A DNA stretch of 64,000 nucleotides from contig NZ_VORX01000002.1 in NCBI RefSeq assembly GCF_007997285.1, positions 434,001 through 498,000 of the forward strand, read 5' to 3'. How positions within the stretch are numbered: position 1 is the first letter of the stretch; every line of letters begins with the position of its first letter. Below, piece by piece: positions 1-7,074 of this stretch. Made by a program: the position numbers and the translations under genes. The notes under the pieces were generated by a model. That model searched no databases, was not told the DNA's origin, and saw only the letters and a list, made by a program, of their open reading frames with translations. This DNA comes from Gelidibacter salicanalis. Its GTDB lineage: Bacteria; Bacteroidota; Bacteroidia; Flavobacteriales; Flavobacteriaceae.

Positions 1-186
1 TTCTTATTTCAAAGAATAATTGATAATATTGTATTTATTGCTTTTATCCCACTTATTTTTTTACAAGTTATTAAAGCAGAAACAGAGTTGGTTGTTGTTT
101 TAAACCATTTAATAAAATCTATAATTGTAGTTTTTTTATTTTTATGGTTTGTGAAGCGTAAATTAAACTGGAATTTTGACAGATGA
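1..186 (+). CDS. C-terminal part of an integral membrane protein (truncated by window edge)
   Basis: An open frame runs from the first base for 61 codons and stops at 184-186. The fragment has two hydrophobic stretches (about residues 9-22 and 42-55) and ends in a basic tail (KRKLNWNFDR). The stop overlaps the ATG of the next glycosyltransferase in an ATGA arrangement, which implies one transcript and translational coupling. Position at the head of glycosyltransferases suggests an O-antigen/capsule polymerase or flippase, but the visible part has no diagnostic motif, so this remains inference. Confidence 0.6.
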   Translation, partial: FLFQRIIDNIVFIAFIPLIFLQVIKAETELVVVLNHLIKSIIVVFLFLWFVKRKLNWNFDR

Positions 187-1184
187 ATGAAATAATCACT
201 TATATTTTTAGAAAACCAGACCCTAAATACAAAAGTATTGAAGGCTTGTTTAATGTTATCGCAATAAATTTAAAAGGTGATGTCGTTACGAAAAGAATAC
301 AAATGGCATTTTCTGGTGGAGGTTTAAAAACTATCTGTAATAATTTGACAAATTTTAAGAAGCAGGCAAACCAACTGTATCACATCACTGGTGATGTACA
401 TTATATGGCTTTAAAAACGGGAAGTAAAACCGTTTTAACTATTCACGATGTTCAGTCAATATTGAAGACTTCTTTTATCAAGGGATTATATTTAAAGCTG
501 TTTTGGTTTTGGCTACCTGCTTTTTGTGTTTCGCGAATTACCGTAATATCAGAGTTTACAAAAAAAGAATTATCGATAATAATTCCATTTGCCAAAAGAA
601 AAGTTAGAGTAGTACATAATCCAGTAAATCCGAAATTCCAACCTAATGCATATCAATTTAACAAAGTAAAGCCAACCCTCTTATTAATTGGTACCAAACC
701 AAATAAGAATTTGGAGCGCACAATTCAGGCCTTAGAAACTATAAACTGTAAAGTCATAATAATTGGTAAACTTTTGGATGCGCAAGTAAATTTATTGGAT
801 AAATTGAACATCAATTACGTTAATAAATTTGACTTATCCTTTGATGATCTATACGCCCAATACAGAACCTGCGACCTGGTTTGTTTTGCATCTACATATG
901 AAGGCTTCGGTATGCCAATTATTGAAGCGCAGGCGATAGGACGTCCGGTAATAAGTTCAAATTTGGGTGCAATGAAAGAGGTGGCTCAAGAATCTGCCTG
1001 TCTTGTTGATCCATATAAAGTACATGCAATTAGAGAAGGAATTCTGAAATTGATTAATAATGATCAATACCGTGAAGATTTAATTTCAAAAGGTTTTGTA
1101 AATATTGAACGCTTTCAAACTGCTAAAATTGCACATGAATATTTACAGGTCTATAAAGAAATTCTGAAAAATAATGGCAACTAA
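183..1184 (+). CDS. Glycosyltransferase family 4 protein
   Basis: A 333-residue GT-B type glycosyltransferase. The C-terminal half has the GT4 signature: a strand-loop TLLLIGTKPNKNLER near residue 160 and the donor-binding stretch EGFGMPIIEAQAIGRPVI near 240-257, whose Glu pair binds the nucleotide sugar. The N-terminal acceptor domain contains HDVQS, typical of RfaB/WbaZ-like mannosyl or rhamnosyl transferases. It overlaps the upstream membrane gene by 4 bp and the downstream GT4 gene by 11 bp, so it belongs to one polysaccharide operon. It probably acts at the cytoplasmic face on an undecaprenyl-linked repeat unit. Sugar specificity cannot be read from sequence. Confidence 0.9.
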   Translation: MNEIITYIFRKPDPKYKSIEGLFNVIAINLKGDVVTKRIQMAFSGGGLKTICNNLTNFKKQANQLYHITGDVHYMALKTGSKTVLTIHDVQSILKTSFIKGLYLKLFWFWLPAFCVSRITVISEFTKKELSIIIPFAKRKVRVVHNPVNPKFQPNAYQFNKVKPTLLLIGTKPNKNLERTIQALETINCKVIIIGKLLDAQVNLLDKLNINYVNKFDLSFDDLYAQYRTCDLVCFASTYEGFGMPIIEAQAIGRPVISSNLGAMKEVAQESACLVDPYKVHAIREGILKLINNDQYREDLISKGFVNIERFQTAKIAHEYLQVYKEILKNNGN

Positions 1185-2310
1185 GAAAATATTAATTACA
1201 ATTGATTGGTTTCTTCCTGGCACTAATTCAGGTGGTCCTGTGCGTTCGTACGCCAATTTAATAGCCCATCTCGACAAGGGCTTTGAGTTTTTAATTGTGA
1301 CACGTAATTCTGATTTTGGGTCAACAATACCTTATGATGGCATAACACCAAATACTTGGACTAATTTTAATGAGTATACCAAAGTCTTTTATTGTTCTCC
1401 GGACTATCTTTCTAGGGTTAATTTGAAACACTTATTCAATAACACGCAATTTGATGTTGCCTATATAAATGGCATTTATAGCTGGTACTTTTCGATATTG
1501 CCTGTAATTCTTATTAAAAATAAGCCGGTCATTGTTTCGGCCAGAGGGATGTTAAATCCTCAGGCATTCTCTGTAAAAAGTACTAAAAAGATTGCTTTTA
1601 TAAAGCTAGCCAATATTTATGGACTTTACAAAAAAGTTCGTTTTCATGCTACCAATAAAAACGAAGCACACCATATAGAAAGCTTAATTAATGCTCAAAA
1701 AGGAGTTTCTATAGCACCCAATCTGCCAAGGAAGATTGATTCTGCAAACAGAACTTTGGCAGTGAAACAACAACCTATACGTTTTGTGAATTTAGCTAGA
1801 ATTTCCGTAGAAAAGGGGACACTTAATATGCTTAAGGCCTTTTCTAATGTCACCCAGCCACTTATTCTGGATTTATATGGTCCTATTTATGACGCGGCGT
1901 ATTGGGAAAAATGCCAAAATGCAATTGCAACCTTACCTGACCATATTGAAGTCAACTACAAAGGAATTATTGATAGCGAGCAAGTACCAAATACGCTTGC
2001 TAAATATGATTTTTTTGTATTGCTCTCAGAAGGCGAAAATTTTGGACATGCTATTTTAGAAGCGCTTTCCGTTGGATTGCCAGTCCTAATTTCGGATCAA
2101 ACCCCTTGGCGAGAATTAACTCAAAAAAAGATAGGCTGGGATTTGAATTTAAAAAATGATAGTGATATTAAGCACACATTTCAAACAGCAGTACACATGA
2201 GTGATGCTGACTACAAAATTTGGTCTGAGGCAGCCTTTAATTATGCAGAACAATTTATTGAAAATCCAAAAGTTCTAGAACAAAATAAAGCACTATTTTT
2301 GCATGTTTAA
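1174..2310 (+). CDS. Glycosyltransferase family 4 protein (second)
   Basis: A 378-residue GT4 enzyme. The N-terminus shows the glycine-rich loop after the first strand (DWFLPGTNSGGPVRS, about residues 10-24). The second Rossmann domain has ARISVEKGTLNMLKAF near 207-222 and the donor site EGENFGHAILEALSVGLPVL near 285-304. It starts 11 bp inside the preceding gene. The family transfers an activated sugar onto a lipid-linked oligosaccharide during capsule or exopolysaccharide repeat assembly. Downstream, 110 bp without a gene separate it from the decarboxylase gene, including a small CCTGC/GCAGG palindrome at 2381-2392. Confidence 0.9.
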   Translation: MATKKILITIDWFLPGTNSGGPVRSYANLIAHLDKGFEFLIVTRNSDFGSTIPYDGITPNTWTNFNEYTKVFYCSPDYLSRVNLKHLFNNTQFDVAYINGIYSWYFSILPVILIKNKPVIVSARGMLNPQAFSVKSTKKIAFIKLANIYGLYKKVRFHATNKNEAHHIESLINAQKGVSIAPNLPRKIDSANRTLAVKQQPIRFVNLARISVEKGTLNMLKAFSNVTQPLILDLYGPIYDAAYWEKCQNAIATLPDHIEVNYKGIIDSEQVPNTLAKYDFFVLLSEGENFGHAILEALSVGLPVLISDQTPWRELTQKKIGWDLNLKNDSDIKHTFQTAVHMSDADYKIWSEAAFNYAEQFIENPKVLEQNKALFLHV

Positions 2311-2420
2311 AATCTAATTATACATCAAAGTTGCTAAAGTATTGCCATTAAAGAAATAAGCATTGCGAACGACAATTTCCTGCTGGCAGGTAGTTAATAA
2401 TTATAAAACTAAATAAAAAA

Positions 2421-3368
2421 ATGAAAAGAATATTAATCACTGGCGGTGCCGGATTTGTGGGCTCCCACTTATCTGAACGTCTATTACATGAAGGTAATGA
2501 AGTCATTTGTTTAGATAATTACTTTACCGGCTCAAAGAAAAATATTGAGCACCTCATGGATAATAAGTATTTTGAATTGGTGCGTCATGATGTGATCAAT
2601 CCGTATATGATTGAGGTGGATGAGATTTACAACATGGCTTGCCCTGCGTCTCCAGTGCATTACCAATTCAATCCGATTAAAACCATCAAAACCTCAGTAA
2701 TGGGTGCCATCAATATGTTGGGACTGGCTAAACGTGTGGGGGCTAAAATTTTACAAGCGTCTACCAGTGAGGTGTATGGCGACCCTGCAGTACATCCACA
2801 ACCGGAAACCTATTGGGGGAATGTCAACCCAATTGGCTTGCGCTCTTGCTACGATGAAGGCAAGCGTTGTGCAGAGACGTTATTTATGGATTATCATATT
2901 CAAAATGATGTCAAGATAAAGATTATCAGAATATTCAATACTTACGGCCCAAATATGAACCCGAATGACGGGCGTGTGGTTTCAAATTTTATTGTACAGG
3001 CATTAAAGGGGGAGAACATTACGATTTTTGGGGAAGGCACACAAACTAGAAGTTTCCAGTATGTTGATGATTTGGTAGAAGGCACCATAAGAATGATGAA
3101 CAGTAGAGACGGCTTTGTAGGCCCTGTGAATATCGGGAACCCAACAGAATTCACCATGTTGGAACTGGCGGAAAAAATCATTAAACTGACCAATTCCAAG
3201 TCAAAATTAATCCATATGCCTTTACCACAAGATGATCCTTTACAACGCAAACCAGTTATCGATTTAGCGAAAAAGGAATTGAATGGCTGGGAGCCGAAAG
3301 TGCAATTAGAGGAAGGGTTAATAAAAACAATTAGTTATTTTGATACCTTGTTACACGCCAACAATTAA
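2421..3368 (+). CDS. uxs: UDP-glucuronate decarboxylase (UDP-xylose synthase), SDR family
   Basis: A 315-residue extended short-chain dehydrogenase. The NAD-binding [11 protein letters not shown] sits at residues 7-17, and the catalytic YDEGK (Tyr144/Lys148) with preceding Ser residues matches the SDR YxxxK motif. [12 protein letters not shown] and RHDVINPYM are hallmarks of UDP-xylose synthases rather than of galactose epimerases. It converts UDP-glucuronate to UDP-xylose via a 4-keto intermediate and so supplies a pentose donor to the surrounding glycosyltransferases. Length is normal for the bacterial enzyme (about 310-330). Distinguishing it from a dTDP-glucose dehydratase relies on these motifs, and I am fairly sure of the assignment. 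Confidence 0.92.
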   Translation: MKRILITGGAGFVGSHLSERLLHEGNEVICLDNYFTGSKKNIEHLMDNKYFELVRHDVINPYMIEVDEIYNMACPASPVHYQFNPIKTIKTSVMGAINMLGLAKRVGAKILQASTSEVYGDPAVHPQPETYWGNVNPIGLRSCYDEGKRCAETLFMDYHIQNDVKIKIIRIFNTYGPNMNPNDGRVVSNFIVQALKGENITIFGEGTQTRSFQYVDDLVEGTIRMMNSRDGFVGPVNIGNPTEFTMLELAEKIIKLTNSKSKLIHMPLPQDDPLQRKPVIDLAKKELNGWEPKVQLEEGLIKTISYFDTLLHANN

Positions 3369-3383
3369 AATTATAGTTGTTTA

Positions 3384-3418
3384 GAGAAAAGAGAAAAGAG
3401 AAAAGAGAAGAGAGAAGC
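3384..3418. repeat. Heptamer tandem repeat GAGAAAA (5 units)
   Basis: Five consecutive 7-bp units directly after the UDP-xylose synthase gene: GAGAAAA three times, then GAGAAGA and GAGAAGC. It is intergenic, all-purine on the + strand, and has no open frame of note. Confidence 0.85.
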
Positions 3419-3471
3419 GCTTGTGAGAAGGAGATGAAGGTGTCGTGAGGTTAAGCTTTGTAAAGCGCATT

Positions 3472-3548
3472 CCCTCAACCCTCAACCCTCAACCCTGAAA
3501 CCTCAAACCTCAACCCTCAAACCTCAACCCTCAACCCTCAACCCTCAA
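3472..3548. repeat. Heptamer tandem repeat CCCTCAA (11 units)
   Basis: Eleven uninterrupted 7-bp units fill exactly 77 bp. CCCTCAA alternates with ACCTCAA and one CCCTGAA. It lies in the same 227-bp gap as the GAGAAAA array and ends 47 bp before the acetyltransferase start. No gene or promoter box is visible in the remainder of the gap. Confidence 0.9.
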
Positions 3549-3595
3549 ATAGAGATAGTAACATAAACCATCATACACTACTGATAACTATAGTT

Positions 3596-4144
3596 TTGAA
3601 AGTCAATTTGTCCTCATACGATAATAGCTGGTATCAACCAGGTTCAACAATAAAGCGCCTGTTATGGTATTTTGTTAATGCCTTGTTTTTGAAATCTCAT
3701 CTTAACCCTTCTTCTGCAATAAAGATTTTTTGGTTAAAATCATTTGGGGCTAAAATAGGAATAGGCGTTGTTATTAAGCCGGGTGTCAACATAAAGTATC
3801 CTTGGAACTTGAGTATAGGCGATCATTGTTGGATTGGTGAAGAGGTTTGGATTGATAATTTGGATCAGGTTACCCTAGAAGATCATGTATGTGTGTCTCA
3901 AGGCGCTTTATTACTTTGTGGCAATCACGATTTCAAAAAACAAAGTTTTGATTTAATGACGGCGCCTATTGTGCTTAGAGAGGGCAGTTGGGTAGGCGCT
4001 AAAAGTATTGTAGGACCGGGTGTAATTTTAGAAAGTCATGCGGTATTGGCTTTAGGTTCAGTGGCGAGCAGTAATTTGGAGGCTTATGGCATTTTTCGCG
4101 GGAACCCAGCAGTTAAGATTAAAGAACGAATAGTACAAGACTAA
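3596..4144 (+). CDS. WcaF-type polysaccharide O-acetyltransferase (left-handed beta-helix)
   Basis: A 182-residue hexapeptide-repeat acetyltransferase of the CysE/LacA/NodL superfamily. It begins LSSYDNSWYQPG, the usual N-terminus of WcaF-like colanic acid acetyltransferases. Hexapeptide turns (IGIGVVIKPGVNI, IGDHCWIGEEV, VGPGVILESHAVLALGSV) span about residues 55-165, and the catalytic His lies in CGNHDF near 106. The only start that keeps the family N-terminus is TTG at 3596; no ATG lies in a suitable place. It probably acetylates a sugar of the exported polysaccharide using acetyl-CoA. The stop touches the ATG of the next glycosyltransferase (TAAATG), which indicates coupling. Confidence 0.85.
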   Translation: MKVNLSSYDNSWYQPGSTIKRLLWYFVNALFLKSHLNPSSAIKIFWLKSFGAKIGIGVVIKPGVNIKYPWNLSIGDHCWIGEEVWIDNLDQVTLEDHVCVSQGALLLCGNHDFKKQSFDLMTAPIVLREGSWVGAKSIVGPGVILESHAVLALGSVASSNLEAYGIFRGNPAVKIKERIVQD

Positions 4145-4900
4145 ATGAAAATTTCCATCATTACAGCCACTTATAATAGTGCAAAAACTTTAGAAGTCTG
4201 TATGGACTCTGTTTTGCAACAAACCTATAAGAACATAGAATATATCATTGTTGATGGCGGTTCAACCGATGAAACGTTAAGCCTTATCAAATCAAAATCA
4301 GAAAGTCATCCAAATGTTTGCTTTAGTTCTGAACCAGATAAAGGGATTTATGATGCTTTAAACAAAGGGATTTCTAAAGCGACAGGAGACGTGATTGGTT
4401 TTGTCCATTCAGACGACTTTCTTTCTGATCCATCAATTATAGGAATTATAGCGAATGCCTTTAGGGCCGAGGCCATTGATGGGGTGTACGGAAATCTACA
4501 TTATGTTCAGTTTGACGATCCGGATAAAGTAGTGCGCAATTGGACTAGTCAGACGTTTACTAAAAAACTTTTGAATCGCGGATGGATGCCCGCACATCCG
4601 ACCTTATTCTTGAAAAAGAGCATTTATGACACCAATGGAAAATTTAATATGACCTACAAAATAGCCGCGGATTACGATTTTATCCTGCGCATATTTAAGC
4701 AACCTCAGTACACCTTTAAGTATTTGCCTTATACCATTATGAAGATGCGAGTTGGAGGGGCGAGTAACAGAAGTTTGCGAAATCTCATTCAAAAAACCAA
4801 AGAGGATTATGCTGCCGCGACCAGTAATGGGATGCACAGTCCGCTTAAGGTGGTGGTTCAGAAGAATTTATCAAAAATCCCACAATGGTTCTCCAAATAG
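4145..4900 (+). CDS. Glycosyltransferase family 2 protein (WcaE/WcaA-like)
   Basis: A 251-residue GT-A fold enzyme. ISIITATYNSAKTLE opens the nucleotide-binding domain, with the acidic DGGSTDET near 37-44 and the metal-binding DxD-like HSDDF near 88-92. EPDKGIYDALNKGI near 62-75 is typical of the WcaE/WcaA subgroup. DYDFILRIFKQ near 176-186 is the usual acceptor-side ED/DYD motif. The ATG follows directly on the acetyltransferase stop. A soluble inverting transferase adding one sugar to the repeat unit is the expected role; donor and acceptor are unknown. Confidence 0.9.
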   Translation: MKISIITATYNSAKTLEVCMDSVLQQTYKNIEYIIVDGGSTDETLSLIKSKSESHPNVCFSSEPDKGIYDALNKGISKATGDVIGFVHSDDFLSDPSIIGIIANAFRAEAIDGVYGNLHYVQFDDPDKVVRNWTSQTFTKKLLNRGWMPAHPTLFLKKSIYDTNGKFNMTYKIAADYDFILRIFKQPQYTFKYLPYTIMKMRVGGASNRSLRNLIQKTKEDYAAATSNGMHSPLKVVVQKNLSKIPQWFSK

Positions 4901-5040
4901 GGCTCATTTCGGGTGACTAATTAAGTGATTGAGTTAAGAAATTCTCTAATTTCACATTATTTTTGTACGAATTAAAAGGATGTACATACAATACAGTAGT
5001 TTTATTTTAAAATTTTCCTGAAAAAGAAACACTTAAAATG

Positions 5041-5048
5041 TATCTTTG
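5041..5048 (+). promoter_or_regulatory. Putative -7 box TATCTTTG upstream of the WecA/TagO-type gene
   Basis: Matches the Bacteroidota -7 consensus TAnnTTTG, 51 bp before the ATG at 5099. No clear -33 TTTG partner is visible at the usual spacing, so the call rests on the -7 box and its position. Confidence 0.5.
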
Positions 5049-5098
5049 CCGCTAATGTCAAATTAAGTTCGCCCAACCTTCGTTAAACCTACAGTGTT

Positions 5099-6223
5099 AT
5101 GATTCAAGACCTTCTCGAATATTTTAATCCTCTTGATTATTTGGCTCTATGGTTATTTTCGGCATTCGCAATTGCACTATTTGTCTCGTTTAATACCTTT
5201 CCAGCAATTTTTATGATTTCTGTGAAAAAACAACTTATGGATGTGCCTGGTTTACGCAGTGCACACTCTAAAAGAACTCCTACGTTGGGGGGAATTGCGA
5301 TTTTCATGAGCTTAGTTGTAGTCACCACCACTCTAGGTGGTCTGTTGGATACAAAGGTTTTATTGTTGCTTTTAGGAGGGATGACCATCTTGTTTTTTTT
5401 AGGTTTAAAAGATGATTTGTTGGTGCTCTCTCCAAGAAAGAAGTTTTTGGGACAACTTTTAGCTGCATTGATATTGATCATCTTTACAGATACGCGCATT
5501 ATAGGCTTCTCAGGGATTTTAGGGGTAACTACCTTGCCCTATTGGATTTCAGTTATTTTCACTTTATTTGTATATGTCCTTATTATTAATGCCTACAATT
5601 TGATTGATGGAATAGATGGTTTAGCGGGAGGTTTGGCGCTGTTTGCGTGTGGGGCTTTTGCCTATGTGTTTCTGACCATGGAAGATGTCACTTTAGCCAC
5701 GATAGCAGTGGCAGCAATAGGATCATTAATTCCCTTTTTAAGGCTGAATTTTGCCAAAAAGAGAAAAATATTTATGGGCGACACAGGCTCTATGATTATT
5801 GGGTTCTTAATCTCGTTTTTCGTCGTGCGATTTATTGGGGAAGCCCAGATGTATAAGGCTTCAAGCTTCTATAATTCAGCCCCAGTTTTAGCGCTCTCCA
5901 TTGTGTTTTTTCCGCTCTTGGATACGCTGCGAATTTTTTTCATCCGTGCTGCTATTCACAAAAAAAGTCCCTTTTCTGCCGATCAAAACCACTTGCACCA
6001 CAACTTGTTAAAATTGGGCTATTCTCATAAACAAATCACCGCCTGCGTGGTGATTATTAATGCGGTATTATTTGTGTTTACACTTCTGTTCAAAGATTTT
6101 GAAATTCATCTGCAATTTGTCATATTATTATGTTTAGGCACCCTCTTATATTCAGCTGTTTTTATCTACCATTGGCTCATGGATCAAAAGTCTAAAAGAA
6201 AAACAGCCGAACACCCGTCTTAA
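5099..6223 (+). CDS. Undecaprenyl-phosphate sugar-1-phosphate transferase (WecA/TagO/MraY family)
   Basis: A 374-residue polytopic membrane enzyme with about ten or eleven hydrophobic segments. Family motifs are all present: HSKRTPTLGGIAIF near 58, the Mg-binding aspartates GLKDDLLVL near 102-110, NLIDGIDGLAGG near 167-178, MGDTGSM near 226-232, and the cytoplasmic HLHH near 300. It transfers a sugar-1-phosphate from a UDP-sugar to undecaprenyl phosphate, the first membrane step of polysaccharide assembly. WecA/TagO is favoured over MraY because of the capsule context and the absence of peptidoglycan genes nearby. It has its own putative promoter, so it may be transcribed apart from the upstream glycosyltransferases. 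Confidence 0.9.
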   Translation: MIQDLLEYFNPLDYLALWLFSAFAIALFVSFNTFPAIFMISVKKQLMDVPGLRSAHSKRTPTLGGIAIFMSLVVVTTTLGGLLDTKVLLLLLGGMTILFFLGLKDDLLVLSPRKKFLGQLLAALILIIFTDTRIIGFSGILGVTTLPYWISVIFTLFVYVLIINAYNLIDGIDGLAGGLALFACGAFAYVFLTMEDVTLATIAVAAIGSLIPFLRLNFAKKRKIFMGDTGSMIIGFLISFFVVRFIGEAQMYKASSFYNSAPVLALSIVFFPLLDTLRIFFIRAAIHKKSPFSADQNHLHHNLLKLGYSHKQITACVVIINAVLFVFTLLFKDFEIHLQFVILLCLGTLLYSAVFIYHWLMDQKSKRKTAEHPS

Positions 6224-6253
6224 ATTTCATTATCACAACTAAAAAAAACGCCT

Positions 6254-6261
6254 TACTTTTG
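6254..6261 (+). promoter_or_regulatory. Putative -7 box TACTTTTG upstream of the Wza-like gene
   Basis: Fits TAnnTTTG and lies 23 bp before the first ATG at 6284. Transcription would start near 6268 and cover the exporter and kinase genes as a two-gene unit. Confidence 0.5.
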
Positions 6262-6283
6262 CATATCAAAAGTAAAATATGTT

Positions 6284-7072
6284 ATGTTTATACCACTCAA
6301 GATGACTTCAGTAAAATACTTTTTAGCACTCGTAGCTGCGTTGGTTTTATTCAATTCCTGCGCTACAAAAAAAGAAATTCTATATTTCCAGGATGCTTCT
6401 GAATATAATAACACGCCCATCAATTATGTGAAGCCCGTTTTGCAACCTAATGACATTTTAAAAATCACCGTTGGGGTGTTGGTGGAAGAGACAGCTAAGC
6501 CTTACAATAGAGTATCCTCAGGAAGTTCTGGAGGCGGAGATGTTGATTTAATGAAACTTGACGGGTATCTAATTTCTGAACAGCATGTCATAAATTTTCC
6601 TCAATTAGGAACCATCTCCACAAAAGACAAAACGACCAGCCAGTTACAAGAAGAAATTACTCAGCTTTTAGAGGACGGTGGACATCTTAAAGACCCCACA
6701 GTGAATGTCCGTTTGCTCAATGCTAAGGTTACTGTGTTAGGGGAGGTAAATGGTCCTGGTACTTATGATTTTTCTGAAGAAAGTGTCACGCTTTTGCAAG
6801 CTATAGGCATGGCCGGTGATTTGACCATCAATGGAAAACGAAAAGATATCTTAATAATTCGTGAAAAAGAAGGTGTTTACAAAACCACACATATTGATGT
6901 GACCTCTGCAGATCTTTTGAAAAGTCCCTATTATTTTATAAAACCTAATGATGTGATTATTGTAAACCCTAATGGCCCTAAAGTTAAAAGCGCTGGGTTT
7001 ATCACTAATTTAGGAACCTTATTGTCTGTATTTTCCATTGTGCTTAGTACAGTGCTAATTATAACAAGATAA
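6284..7072 (+). CDS. Polysaccharide export lipoprotein (Wza-like, SLBB domain)
   Basis: A 262-residue outer-membrane export protein with a lipoprotein signal peptide ending in FNSC (Cys26). An in-frame ATG at 6302 would give a 20-residue signal peptide and is an equally good start. The poly_export domain follows (VLQPNDILKITV near 50-61), then an SLBB repeat (TVLGEVNGPGTYDF near 148-161) and a C-terminal hydrophobic helix near 240-258 that may form the outer-membrane ring. Two bases separate it from the Wzc-like gene, the usual partner. Length suits the short flavobacterial Wza types rather than the 380-residue E. coli form. Confidence 0.9.
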   Translation: MFIPLKMTSVKYFLALVAALVLFNSCATKKEILYFQDASEYNNTPINYVKPVLQPNDILKITVGVLVEETAKPYNRVSSGSSGGGDVDLMKLDGYLISEQHVINFPQLGTISTKDKTTSQLQEEITQLLEDGGHLKDPTVNVRLLNAKVTVLGEVNGPGTYDFSEESVTLLQAIGMAGDLTINGKRKDILIIREKEGVYKTTHIDVTSADLLKSPYYFIKPNDVIIVNPNGPKVKSAGFITNLGTLLSVFSIVLSTVLIITR

Positions 7073-7074
7073 GC

